Below, piece by piece: positions 43,715-52,447 of a DNA stretch of 64,000 nucleotides. Made by a program: the position numbers and the translations under genes. Under the pieces are notes generated by a model that saw only the letters and a program-made list of their open reading frames with translations, searched no databases and was not told the DNA's origin. Position 1 is the first letter of the stretch; every line of letters begins with the position of its first letter. Source of the stretch: Actinoplanes oryzae (GTDB lineage: Bacteria; Actinomycetota; Actinomycetes; Mycobacteriales; Micromonosporaceae); assembly GCF_030757795.1 (NCBI RefSeq), contig NZ_JAUQWH010000002.1, positions 62,001-126,000 on the forward strand, read 5' to 3'.

Positions 43715-45592
43715 GTGCGCAATCCCTCGGAATCCCGGTATGCGGCCGGGCGGCTCTCCCCGATCCGCCGTGCGGCCGACCTCCAGCGGCTGCGTGACGA
43801 GCAGTTCGACGTCCTCGTCATCGGTGGCGGCGTCACCGGTGCGGGCGCGGCCCTCGACGCCGCGTCGCGCGGCCTGAAAGTCGCGCTGGTCGAGGCCCGT
43901 GACCTGGCGTCCGGCACGTCCAGCCGGTCCAGCAAGCTCATCCACGGCGGCCTGCGCTATCTGGAGCAGCTGGAGCTGCACCTGGTGCACGAGGCGCTGC
44001 AGGAGCGCGGGTTGCTGACCAGCCGCATCGCGCCGCACCTGGTGCGCCCGGTGCCGATCCTGGTGCCGCTGGAGCCCGCCGCCCCGCCGGCCCGCGTGTG
44101 GCACCGGCTCTACTACGGGCTGGGCGTCGCGGCCTACGACGTCTTCGCCGGGGTGTTCGGCAAGGGCCGGGGCATGCCGCTGCACCGGCACCTGACCCGC
44201 GACGGCGCCCGCCATCTCTTCCCGAGCCTGCGGGCCGACAAGATCACCGGCGCCATCCGCTACTACGACGGGCAGGTCGACGACGCCCGGCTCGTGGTCA
44301 ACCTGGCCCGCACGGCGGCCAGCCTCGGCGCGGCCGTGGTCACCAGCGCCCGGGTCACCGGCTTCCTGCGCGAGGCGCGGCAGGTCGTGGGCGTGCGCGT
44401 CCGTGACCTCGAGTCGCCCGGCGCGCCCGAGTTCGAGGTCCGCGCCCGGCAGGTCGTCGCCGCCACCGGCGTGTGGAGCGACGACATGTCCCGCATGCTC
44501 GACGACGTCGGCGTGCGCCCGGGCCTGCGCGTGCGCGCGTCCAAGGGCGTGCACCTCGTGGTTCCCCGCTCGGCGATCACCGGCGACGCCGGCCTGATCC
44601 TGCGCACCGCCACGTCGGTGCTCTTCGTCATCCCGTGGGGCGGCCACTGGATCATCGGCACCACCGACACCGACTGGGAGCTCGACCGCTCGCACCCCGC
44701 CGCGTCCGCCCGCGACATCCGCTACCTGCTCGACCAGGTCAACACGGTGCTCGAGCGGCCGCTCACCACCGACGACATCGAGGGCGTCTACGCCGGGCTG
44801 CGCCCGCTGCTCTCCGGCGAGGCGGACTCGACGTCGAAGCTCTCCCGCGAGCACGCCGTCGTGGAGCCCATGCTGGGCCTGCTGCTCGTGGCCGGCGGGA
44901 AGTACACGACGTACCGGGTCATGGCCGCCGACGTCATCAACCTCGCGGCCCGCCGGCTCGGCAGCGAGGCACCGTCCCGGACGGCGGAGTTGCCGCTGCT
45001 GGGCGCCGACGGCTATGCCGCCGCGTGGCGTGACCGGCAGGACGCCGCGCGCCGCCACGGGGTCACCACCGGCGTCATCGAGCATCTGCTGGAGCGCTAC
45101 GGCACGCTGACCGGGCATCTGCTCGCGCTCATGGAGGCCGACCCGGAGCTGGCGGCGCCGCTGGCCGGGGCGCCGGAATACCTGGCCGCCGAGGTGGCGT
45201 ACGCGGCCGCGGCCGAGGGCGCCCTGCACCTGGACGATGTGCTGACCCGGCGCACCCGCATCTCGTTCGAGACCGCCCACCGCGGCTCGGAGACCGCCCG
45301 GCACGCCGCCACGATCATGGCCAAGGTCCTCGAGTGGGACGACGCCGTGCGCGACCGGGAGGTCGAGCACTACCTGGCCCGGGTCGAGGCGGAGCGGCAG
45401 TCGCAGAAGATGCCCGACGACCTCACCGCCGACGCCGCCCGCCTCGGCGCCTCGGACGTGCGCGGCTATGCGGCCGACCGCAGCCCGTCGGTCGTGCTGC
45501 CCGACCCGGGCCTGCAGGAGCTGAACGACCCCGACGCGTACGCCACGGGGCTGGCCGGACCGGATCTGGCCGCCTTCGAGAGCGATCGGTGA
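43715..45592 (+). CDS. glpD: Glycerol-3-phosphate dehydrogenase, FAD-dependent
   Basis: A 625-residue membrane-associated flavoenzyme oxidising glycerol-3-phosphate to dihydroxyacetone phosphate. The FAD motif is VIGGGVTGAGAALDAASRG, followed by SSRSSKLIHGGLRYLEQ, and WIIGTTDTDWE lies in the C-terminal half of the oxidase domain. A C-terminal helical domain of about 130 residues is typical of GlpD. GTG 43715 follows a GGTGGGGG stretch. The DUF4031 gene follows with a GTGA overlap. Confidence 0.93.
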   Translation: MRNPSESRYAAGRLSPIRRAADLQRLRDEQFDVLVIGGGVTGAGAALDAASRGLKVALVEARDLASGTSSRSSKLIHGGLRYLEQLELHLVHEALQERGLLTSRIAPHLVRPVPILVPLEPAAPPARVWHRLYYGLGVAAYDVFAGVFGKGRGMPLHRHLTRDGARHLFPSLRADKITGAIRYYDGQVDDARLVVNLARTAASLGAAVVTSARVTGFLREARQVVGVRVRDLESPGAPEFEVRARQVVAATGVWSDDMSRMLDDVGVRPGLRVRASKGVHLVVPRSAITGDAGLILRTATSVLFVIPWGGHWIIGTTDTDWELDRSHPAASARDIRYLLDQVNTVLERPLTTDDIEGVYAGLRPLLSGEADSTSKLSREHAVVEPMLGLLLVAGGKYTTYRVMAADVINLAARRLGSEAPSRTAELPLLGADGYAAAWRDRQDAARRHGVTTGVIEHLLERYGTLTGHLLALMEADPELAAPLAGAPEYLAAEVAYAAAAEGALHLDDVLTRRTRISFETAHRGSETARHAATIMAKVLEWDDAVRDREVEHYLARVEAERQSQKMPDDLTADAARLGASDVRGYAADRSPSVVLPDPGLQELNDPDAYATGLAGPDLAAFESDR

Positions 45593-45858
45593 TCCTGGTC
45601 GACCTGCCACGCTGGCCGGCCCGGGGCCTGCTCTGGTCCCACCTGGTCAGCGACGTCTCGTTCGCCGAGCTGCACGCCTTCGCGGAGATGCTGGGAGCGC
45701 CCCGGCGCGGTTTCGACCGCGACCACTACGACATCCCGGAGACCCGCTTCGCGACGGCGCTGTGGCTCGGGGCGACCCTGGTGCCGTCGCGGGAGATCGC
45801 GGCGCGGCTGCGGGCGGCCGGGCTGCGCCGCCCGAAGCACCTGTCAGCCCGCCGCTAG
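45589..45858 (+). CDS. DUF4031 protein
   Basis: An 89-residue protein with the family pattern ILVDLPRWPARGLLWSHLVS, then GFDRDHYDIPE and VPSREIAARLRAAGLRRPK. The function is unknown. GTG 45589 overlaps the glpD stop (GTGA), so it is co-translated; the 3' end overlaps the HD-protein gene by 15 nt on the other strand. Confidence 0.82.
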   Translation: MILVDLPRWPARGLLWSHLVSDVSFAELHAFAEMLGAPRRGFDRDHYDIPETRFATALWLGATLVPSREIAARLRAAGLRRPKHLSARR

Positions 45859-46488
45859 CTTGCGCAACTCCTGCTCGAGGTTCTCGCGGGCCCGGGCTTC
45901 CCAGCGCTCGCGCAGCGGCTCGTTGCGGTAGATGGCGGGCAGCTCGAGCAGCGAGACCAGCACCTGGGCGCGGGCGGCCCGGAAGGTGTCGTCGGGCACG
46001 TGGGCGTACTCGCGGCGGATCGCCTCCGTGTAGGCCGCGTAGCGCTCCGGCTCCGCCGCGAGGATGGCCAGGTCGGCGTCGCACAGCAGCTCGCCGTCCG
46101 GGTCGTCGTCGCCGGTCGCGTGCCCGGCGGTCAGGCTCACCAGGCGGGCCACCTCGGCGGCGACCTCCGCGGGCGTGCCGAGCGTCGCGAGCAGCCCCTC
46201 GGCGAACTCCGCGCTGTCCCGCTCGTTGGCGTCGCCCAGCGCCCGGGGGTCGTAGACGGCGTCGTGCATCCACGTGGCCAGCCGGACCCGGTCGGCGTGC
46301 CGGGCCAGGCCGGCGTGCTCGTCGACGAGGTCCAGCACGGCGGTGAGGTGGCTCACGTCGTGGTACTTCCGCTGCGGCTCGGACCAGCGGCTCAGCAGGT
46401 AGGCGCCGGCGGCGGCCAGGTCCGCCTCGTCCGCGGTGGCGCCGGCCCCTCGTGCCGCGCCCACGAATCGGTCTCCAAGAGATGTCAC
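45844..46488 (-). CDS. HD-domain metal-dependent phosphohydrolase-like protein
   Basis: A 214-residue protein. The HD pattern is YHDVSHLTAVLDLV, later WMHDAVYDP (His-Asp) and LLCDADLAILA, as in bacterial HD phosphohydrolases with a metal site. The substrate is unknown. GTG 46488 is chosen because TAGGCT lies 7 nt upstream on the minus strand and there is no ribosome binding site, giving a leaderless transcript. Much longer upstream frames are shadows of the opposite-strand FUSC gene. Confidence 0.82.
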   Translation of the reverse strand: MTSLGDRFVGAARGAGATADEADLAAAGAYLLSRWSEPQRKYHDVSHLTAVLDLVDEHAGLARHADRVRLATWMHDAVYDPRALGDANERDSAEFAEGLLATLGTPAEVAAEVARLVSLTAGHATGDDDPDGELLCDADLAILAAEPERYAAYTEAIRREYAHVPDDTFRAARAQVLVSLLELPAIYRNEPLRERWEARARENLEQELRKLAAG

Positions 46489-46495
46489 GGCAACT

Positions 46496-46505
46496 AGCCT
46501 AGGGT
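46496..46505. promoter_or_regulatory. Overlapping divergent -10 elements
   Basis: AGCCTAGGGT contains TAGGCT on the minus strand (46501-46496) and TAGGGT on the plus strand (46500-46505), sharing a TA. Each is followed by exactly 7 nt and then a start codon (GTG 46488 and ATG 46513). Both genes would be leaderless. Confidence 0.6.
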
Positions 46506-46512
46506 CTGATCT

Positions 46513-47667
46513 ATGACGGACCGAGGGCTCGCAGCCGCGCTGGCCCAGTTGCACAGCCGGTCGCGGTCCGGGGCGGCGGCCGGCTGGGCCCGGGTGCGCG
46601 GCGCCTTCGTGCTGGCGCTGCAGGCCGGGCTCGGGGCGGGCATCGCCTGGTTCCTCGCGCACGACGTGATCGGCCGGCCCAACCCGTTCTTCGCCCCGAT
46701 CGCCGCCGTGATCACGCTGGCATCCTCGGTCGGGCAGCGCGCCCGGCGCACGGCCGAGCTGGTCCTCGGCGTGGCCATCGGCATCGGCATCGGCGACGCG
46801 ATCATCCTGCTCATCGGCTCCGGGCCGTGGCAGATCGGCCTGGTGGTCCTGCTCGCCATCGTCACGGCGGCCGCGGTCGGCGGCGGCACCCCGCTGGTCG
46901 TGCAGTCCGCGTCGTCCGCGGTGCTGGTCGCCACGCTCACCTCGGCGACCGGCCTGCCCTGGACCCGCTTCTTCGACGCCCTGGTCGGCGGGGGCGTCGG
47001 CCTGGTGGTCATGTCGCTGTTGCTGCCGCTCAACCCCCTTTCCGTCGTACGCCGGGCAGCCGACCCCGCCCTGGAGGAACTCGCCGCCGGCCTCCGCGTG
47101 GTGGCCAAGGGCGCGGCGGCCGGCTCCTCCGGCGACGTGGGCGCGGGGCTGGCCCGGCTGCGGTCGGCGGAGAGCAACTTCACGGCGCTCGCCCAGGCGG
47201 CCGCGGCGGCCAGTGAGAACATCGCGATCGCGCCCGCCCGGTGGCGCTCCCGCGGCGCCCTCAGCCAGTACGTCGAGGGGGCGCCCCACCTCACGTACGC
47301 GCTGCGCAACATCCGGGTCCTCGCCCGCCGGATGATGACCGCACTGGACGACAAGGAGCCGATCCCGGCCGTCCTGCCCACGTCGATCGAGCTGCTCGCC
47401 GACGCGGTGGACCTGCTCCGGCAGGAGTGGGCGCGGGGCGTGGAGCCCGAGGCGACCCGGGAGCGGGCGCTGCGGGCGGCGGCGGAGGGCGGACAGGCGT
47501 ACCGGGACGGGGTGGGTTTCTCCGGTGGCGTCGTGGTGGCGCAGGTCCGGACCACCGTCACGGACCTGCTGCGGGCGACGGGCGTGGAGTATGCGGAGGC
47601 GCCGCGGCTGACCCGGCGGGCGGCCGGGTGGCACGCCCGGCCGCGGTCGCGGCGCCGCACTCTTTGA
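46513..47667 (+). CDS. FUSC/aromatic-acid-exporter-like membrane protein
   Basis: A 384-residue protein. The first 160 residues hold about six membrane helices with the family pattern GRPNPFFAPIAAVITLASSV, repeating RRTAELVLGVAIGIGIGD. The rest is a cytoplasmic helical domain ending in a basic tail. Half-length members like this are common in actinobacteria, probably working as dimers; the transported compound is unknown. ATG 46513 is leaderless (TAGGGT 7 nt upstream). Confidence 0.82.
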   Translation: MTDRGLAAALAQLHSRSRSGAAAGWARVRGAFVLALQAGLGAGIAWFLAHDVIGRPNPFFAPIAAVITLASSVGQRARRTAELVLGVAIGIGIGDAIILLIGSGPWQIGLVVLLAIVTAAAVGGGTPLVVQSASSAVLVATLTSATGLPWTRFFDALVGGGVGLVVMSLLLPLNPLSVVRRAADPALEELAAGLRVVAKGAAAGSSGDVGAGLARLRSAESNFTALAQAAAAASENIAIAPARWRSRGALSQYVEGAPHLTYALRNIRVLARRMMTALDDKEPIPAVLPTSIELLADAVDLLRQEWARGVEPEATRERALRAAAEGGQAYRDGVGFSGGVVVAQVRTTVTDLLRATGVEYAEAPRLTRRAAGWHARPRSRRRTL

Positions 47668-47713
47668 TCTTCCCGGGGCCGCGGTCCGGTGCCCGGGTGA
47701 CTACGCTGGTTGC

Positions 47714-49111
47714 ATGGCCGACGACGCTTCGCCCGCTGGCACGACGACGTCGGCGCCGCCCGCTTCCCCGGCGCCGCAGCTGACTCCGGCTCCCGAGCCG
47801 CCGCCGCTGCCGGACCGGCGCTCGGGCTGGCGGCGCTGGCTGCCGCTGACCGGCATCATCGCGTTCATCGCCGCGTGCTCGATCGCGATGCTGATCATCC
47901 TCGGCTTCAGCAACGGCCCGACCGGGCTGGCCATCGGCCTGGTCGCCGCGATGCTGCCGGTGCCCGTCCTGGTCTCGTGCTTCCTGTGGCTCGACCGCTA
48001 CGAGCCCGAGCCCATCCGCTATCTCGTCTTCTGCTTCACCTGGGGCGCGGCCGTGGCCACCCTGGTCGCGATCGGGGTGAACAGCGGGGCCGCGTGGCTC
48101 TTCGACAAGTGGGGGCTGCCCGAGGCCCTCGTGGCGGTGATCGTCGCGCCCTTCATCGAGGAGTCGATGAAGGCGCTCGGCCCGATCCTGCTCTTCTGGC
48201 GGCGCCGCCGCGAGTGGTCCGGCATCACCGACGGCATCGTCTACTGCGGGCTCTCCGCGCTCGGCTTCGCGATGGTGGAGAACGTGCTCTACCTGGGCGG
48301 CCACGGCTATGCCGCGGGCGCCGACCAGTACGGCCCGGCCACCGGCATCCAGAACGTCTTCCTGATCTTCATCGTGCGGATCCTCTTCACCGGCTTCGCG
48401 CACCCGCTCTTCACCTCGATGACCGGCATCGGCCTGGGCATCGCCGCCCGCTCGGCGGACCGCCGGGTGCGCTGGCTGGCCCCGATCGCCGGCCTGCTGA
48501 TGGCGATGATCCTGCACGGCACGTTCAACCTGCTGCCGACGCTGTCCGTGGCGACCGGCGAGACCTTGATCATGCTGTACGGCTACCTCGGCTTCATGGT
48601 GCCGTTCTTCTTCGCGGTGCTGGGGTTCGCCATCGCGTTGCGCGGTTACGAGGGGCGGCTCAGCGAGCGGATCCTGCCGCAGTACGTCCGGGCGGGCTGG
48701 CTGTCCCCGCCCGAGGTGGCGACGCTGGGCACCCTCGGCCGCCGGCACTCGGCGCGCCGGTGGGCGAAGCGGGTCGCCGGCGATCCGGGGCTCCGGGCCA
48801 TGCGCGCCTTCCAGCTCGCCGGCACCCAGCTGGCCCTGCTGCGCGACGGCATGCAGCGCGGGCTCGTCCGCACGCCGCAGGAGGCGGAACGGGCCCGGGA
48901 GGAGGAGCGGAAGCTGCTCAGCGACATCTCCGGCTACCGGTCGGTCTTCGTCGGCCGCGATCCGCAGGCGCCGGGCGCCTTCTGGAACGGGACGTCCTAC
49001 AGCCTCCGCTTCCCCGACGGATCGGTGCGGCAGGTCGGAGCGCCGCCGGAGCCCGTGGTTCCGGTGCCCGTGCTCCTGCCCCCCTATTACGGCGGCCCCT
49101 ACTACAGGTAG
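47714..49111 (+). CDS. PrsW-family intramembrane metalloprotease
   Basis: A 465-residue protein. After a Pro-rich cytosolic start, about eight helices contain the PrsW signature: APFIEESMKALGP, MVENVLYLGG, GFAHPLFTSMTGIG and LHGTFN, supplying the Glu and His metal ligands. The C-terminal 130 residues are cytosolic and end in a Pro/Tyr-rich tail. PrsW proteases cut membrane proteins such as anti-sigma factors; the target here is unknown. TACGCT 6 nt before the ATG suggests a leaderless transcript. Confidence 0.9.
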   Translation: MADDASPAGTTTSAPPASPAPQLTPAPEPPPLPDRRSGWRRWLPLTGIIAFIAACSIAMLIILGFSNGPTGLAIGLVAAMLPVPVLVSCFLWLDRYEPEPIRYLVFCFTWGAAVATLVAIGVNSGAAWLFDKWGLPEALVAVIVAPFIEESMKALGPILLFWRRRREWSGITDGIVYCGLSALGFAMVENVLYLGGHGYAAGADQYGPATGIQNVFLIFIVRILFTGFAHPLFTSMTGIGLGIAARSADRRVRWLAPIAGLLMAMILHGTFNLLPTLSVATGETLIMLYGYLGFMVPFFFAVLGFAIALRGYEGRLSERILPQYVRAGWLSPPEVATLGTLGRRHSARRWAKRVAGDPGLRAMRAFQLAGTQLALLRDGMQRGLVRTPQEAERAREEERKLLSDISGYRSVFVGRDPQAPGAFWNGTSYSLRFPDGSVRQVGAPPEPVVPVPVLLPPYYGGPYYR

Positions 49112-49440
49112 AGGCCGGTGCCGTCCGACTCGACCCGGCTGGCGGCGACCGCGTGCACGTCCCGCTCGCGCAGGAGCACGTACTCCTTGCCGTGCAGCTC
49201 GACCTCGGAGCGGTCCTCGGGGTCGAACAGCACCCGGTCGCCCACGACGATGGACCGCACGTTGGGGCCCACGCCGACGGCCTTGGCCCAGGAGAGCCGG
49301 CGGCCCATGGAAGCAGTGGCGGGGATGACGATGCCGGCGCTGGAGCGGCGTTCGCCCTCGCCGCCGTCCTGCCGGACGAGAACGCGGTCGTGCAGCATGC
49401 GGATCGGCAGACCGGCCTCGGTGCGGGTGTCGGTGCTCAC
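49102..49440 (-). CDS. Orphan GroES-like co-chaperonin
   Basis: A 112-residue Cpn10-fold protein: PIRMLHDRVLVRQDGGEG, SAGIVIPATAS, AVGVGPN, VVGDRVLFDPEDRSEVELHG and EYVLLRERDVHAV. Compared with GroES it has a longer N-terminal tail (about 20 residues). It stands alone, 19 kb from groEL. TACCGT lies 7 nt before GTG 49440, so the transcript is probably leaderless. No CIRCE element is seen. The 3' end overlaps the prsW gene by 10 nt. Confidence 0.85.
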   Translation of the reverse strand: MSTDTRTEAGLPIRMLHDRVLVRQDGGEGERRSSAGIVIPATASMGRRLSWAKAVGVGPNVRSIVVGDRVLFDPEDRSEVELHGKEYVLLRERDVHAVAASRVESDGTGLYL

Positions 49441-49579
49441 GAAAGGGACGGTACGCCTGCGCCTCACGGCTTCGTGTGCCGGTCTCGACTAGGGTCTGTC
49501 CACGGGACAGACCCCAGGGGTCGGTCGGCGGGACCGGCCCTTCGGGTGGTCGCGGCGACTACGGCAAGGGGGTTGGCGG

Positions 49580-50845
49580 TTGAGCCGCTTGCAACGGGTC
49601 CGGGCGAACCTGCGCAGGGCCTACGAGACGGGTCGTGACTCGGTGCGCCTCGCCCGCGTCGAGAGCGAGCGCCCGGCCGAGGAGGCCGAGGCGGAGTTCG
49701 AGCCGCCGGCGCCGGAGCCGACCCTCGAGCACCACTCCACCGCCAGCCGCGACGACGCCGAGGTGCCGCACCCGTTGCGCATCGCGGCGGCCTGGTCGTG
49801 GCGGCTCATCGTGGTGGGCGTGGTCGGCTGGGTGCTGCTGCGCTTCATCGGCATCATCAGCGTCGTGGTCGTCCCGCTGGCCATCGCGCTGCTGCTCTCG
49901 GCGCTGCTCTCACCCGCCGTCAGCTGGCTGCTGAAGGCCAAGCTGCCGCCCTCGCTGGCCACCTTCCTGGTGCTCATCTGCGGGCTGGGCGCCGTGGCCG
50001 GGACGCTGACCGCGGTGGTCACCCAGTTCATCGACGGGCTGCCGCAGCTGACCGCGAGCGCCACCAAGGGCATCCGGCAGATCCAGGACTGGGCGCGCAC
50101 CGGCCCGCTGCACCTCTCCGACGCCCAGGTCGACCAGGCCATCGACTCGGCCCAGGAATGGGTCAACTCCAACACCTCGTCGCTGACCGCCACCGGCTTC
50201 GCCACCGCCGCCACGGTCTTCGAGCTGCTCACCGGCGCGGTGCTGGTGCTCTTCGCGACGTTCTTCTTCCTCCGCGACGGGCGCAAGATCTGGCGCTTCC
50301 TGGTCCGCCTCTTCCCGGTCAACGCCCGCTGGAGCCTCGCCGACGCCGGCGACGCGTCCTGGGCCACGCTCGGCGCCTACGTCCGCGCCACGGTGCTCGT
50401 CGCGATCATCGACGCCACCGGCATCGGCCTCGCCCTGGTGATCCTCGACGTCCCGTTCGCCTTCCCGCTGGCCGCCCTGGTCTTCCTCGGCGCCTTCGTC
50501 CCGATCGTCGGCGCGAGCGTGTCGGGCGCCGTCGCCGTCCTCGTGGCGCTGGTCGCCCAGGGCTGGATCGTCGCCCTCATCGTCCTGGGCGCGGTCATCC
50601 TGGTCCAGCAGGTCGAGGGGCACATCCTGCAGCCGCTCATCATGGGCCGGGCGGTCGCCATCCACCCCCTGGTGGTCATCGTGGGCATCGCCTCCGGCGT
50701 CGTCCTGGCCGGGATCATCGGCGCCCTGGTGGCGGTGCCGCTGATCGCCGTCCTCAACACCGGCGTCCGCCGCCTCGCCCGCCGCCGTCCCGAGGTCCCG
50801 CCCAGCGCGGTGGTGGTCACCGCCGGCGGGGAGCTTCACCCTTAG
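49580..50845 (+). CDS. AI-2E/PerM-family transporter
   Basis: A 421-residue membrane protein. An acidic cytosolic stretch (about 25-65) precedes about eight helices; the family pattern includes FFFLRDGRKIWRFLV, GAFVPIVGASVSGAVAVLVAL and the ending EGHILQPLIMGRAVAIHPLVV. Members export autoinducers or act as Na+/H+ antiporters. TTG 49580 has AAGGGGG 7 nt upstream. The 139-bp gap before it, up to the GroES-like gene, shows no clear promoter. Confidence 0.88.
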   Translation: MSRLQRVRANLRRAYETGRDSVRLARVESERPAEEAEAEFEPPAPEPTLEHHSTASRDDAEVPHPLRIAAAWSWRLIVVGVVGWVLLRFIGIISVVVVPLAIALLLSALLSPAVSWLLKAKLPPSLATFLVLICGLGAVAGTLTAVVTQFIDGLPQLTASATKGIRQIQDWARTGPLHLSDAQVDQAIDSAQEWVNSNTSSLTATGFATAATVFELLTGAVLVLFATFFFLRDGRKIWRFLVRLFPVNARWSLADAGDASWATLGAYVRATVLVAIIDATGIGLALVILDVPFAFPLAALVFLGAFVPIVGASVSGAVAVLVALVAQGWIVALIVLGAVILVQQVEGHILQPLIMGRAVAIHPLVVIVGIASGVVLAGIIGALVAVPLIAVLNTGVRRLARRRPEVPPSAVVVTAGGELHP

Positions 50846-50943
50846 CTGCCGCACCGGCCAGTGATACGGTTTGGCGCTCTCGTGACGGGAGAGCAACCGG
50901 GTGACGACGGCCGGTCGACGGCCGAGGCGGAGACTGGACAGGG

Positions 50944-52311
50944 ATGACCACCGAGCACACCTACGCCCCGGACCGGGACGAGACCACCCCGGCGGACACC
51001 GTGCGGGGCGACGAGCCCGGACGGCCCGCGCGGATCTCCCGTACAGCGTGGTGGGTCTTCCTGGGTCTGGCGGTCCTCGGCCTGCTGAGCGTGCTGCCGA
51101 CGGTGAACAGCTGGAGCGACGCCAGCCGGATGGCCACCATCCAGGCCATCGTCGAGCACCACACCTTCTCGATCGACCGGACGGTGTTCCTGCCCACCGG
51201 CGACAAGGTGCTCGTCGACGGGCACTACTACTCCGACAAGCTGGCCGGCCCGGCGCTCATCGGCGCGGTCGTCTACTACCCGATCCACGCGCTGGGTTTC
51301 GAGCTCGCGTACGGGTGGAACGTCGCCTACTACCTGATCACGCTGCTCACCGTGAAGGTCTTCTGGCTGGCCGGCCTGATCGCCTTCTACAAATCGCTCG
51401 GCTACACGCCGCTGGCCGACCGCAAGCGGCTCTGGCTGACCCTGGCCCTGGGCGTCGGATCGCTCTACTTCACCTGGTCGGCGACGTTCAACAACCACTC
51501 GCTGGCCGCGTCCTGGGTGGCGATCGGCTTCTTCTTCATGCTGCGCGCGCGGCACGGCTTCCACGTCGGGCGCAGCCTCTTCGTCGCCGGCCTGTTCTTC
51601 TCGCTGTGCGGCGGCACCGACGTGCCCATCTTCGCGGTCTACGGCTGCTTCTTCCTGTACGTGCTGGCCCAGCGCACCCTGCGCCGCAACGCCGGCTGGT
51701 ACCTGCTGCCGCTGGTGGTGACCGCCGCCCCGGCACTGGTGGTCAACTACTCGATCTCCGGCAGCCTGGTCCCGGTGCAGCTGGTCGCCGACTACTTCGC
51801 CTGGCCCGGCACGCCCTGGACGCCCGAGGAGCTCACCGGCGGCGGGGCGAACAGCGGCAGGTTCCTCGCCGAGTACGCCTTCACGGCCCTGATCGGCTCG
51901 CGTGGCTTCCTGCTCTACAACCCGCTGATGTGGCTGGCGATCCCCTTGGCGGTGCGGGAGCTCGTCAGGAGGCGGCCGTTCGCCCGCGAGGCCGCGGTCG
52001 CCGGCGTCGTGACCGTCGTCATCGTGGCGTACTACCTGCTCTTCTCGAACAACTACAGCGGCTGGAGCTACAGCATCCGCTGGTTCGTCCCGCTCCTGCC
52101 GCTGCTGCTGTTCTTCCTCTACCCGGTGCTGGACAGCCATGTGACGCTGAAGGTGCTCTTCGCGCTCCTGCTGCTGGCCGGCACGGCGGTCGCGGTCATC
52201 GGCGTGACCAAGCCGTGGTCGAACATGAGCCTCAGCGACTATCCGCTGGTCGCGAACCTGCACTCGCTCCCGAAGCAGATCGCCGACGGGCGCAAGGCAC
52301 TCTTCGGCTGA
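50944..52311 (+). CDS. Multi-spanning membrane protein, possibly a glycosyltransferase
   Basis: A 455-residue protein with an N-terminal acidic tail and about eleven predicted membrane helices. The first external loop after helix 1 contains SDASRMATIQAIVEHHTFSI, and a Tyr/Phe-rich helix pattern follows; this is the layout of family-39-like or lipid-linked-sugar glycosyltransferases, but no certain catalytic Asp pair is identified. Function is uncertain. ATG 50944 has GGACAGGG nearby. The 98-bp gap before it contains a GCTCTC/GAGAGC hairpin and a TACGGT box near 50864. Confidence 0.65.
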   Translation: MTTEHTYAPDRDETTPADTVRGDEPGRPARISRTAWWVFLGLAVLGLLSVLPTVNSWSDASRMATIQAIVEHHTFSIDRTVFLPTGDKVLVDGHYYSDKLAGPALIGAVVYYPIHALGFELAYGWNVAYYLITLLTVKVFWLAGLIAFYKSLGYTPLADRKRLWLTLALGVGSLYFTWSATFNNHSLAASWVAIGFFFMLRARHGFHVGRSLFVAGLFFSLCGGTDVPIFAVYGCFFLYVLAQRTLRRNAGWYLLPLVVTAAPALVVNYSISGSLVPVQLVADYFAWPGTPWTPEELTGGGANSGRFLAEYAFTALIGSRGFLLYNPLMWLAIPLAVRELVRRRPFAREAAVAGVVTVVIVAYYLLFSNNYSGWSYSIRWFVPLLPLLLFFLYPVLDSHVTLKVLFALLLLAGTAVAVIGVTKPWSNMSLSDYPLVANLHSLPKQIADGRKALFG

Positions 52312-52373
52312 CGGCTCTCCGGGGCCCAGGCTTCTCGCCGGACGCCGCGGGGCGCCGCTGCGGGATGCTCGAC

Positions 52374-52447
52374 GTCAGCTTTTGCGAGGCGGCGCGCGGG
52401 GTCAGCTTTTCGCGAGGCGGCGGGCGGGGTCAGCTTTTCGCGAGGCG
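52374..52447. repeat. 27-28-bp tandem repeat, 3 copies, at a gene end
   Basis: Three near-identical units begin GTCAGCTTTT at 52374, 52401 and 52429. Read on the minus strand they repeat the last six codons of the helicase gene, including the stop (R-L-A-K-S-stop). The copies differ by a few bases and one indel, so they are not recent. The rest of the 118-bp gap shows nothing else. Confidence 0.9.

Noticed and set aside
46489-47634. N-terminal extension of the HD-domain protein to 596 residues
   Set aside because: It lies opposite the FUSC gene and has Arg/Gly-rich shadow composition; GTG 46488 has a well-placed -10 element.
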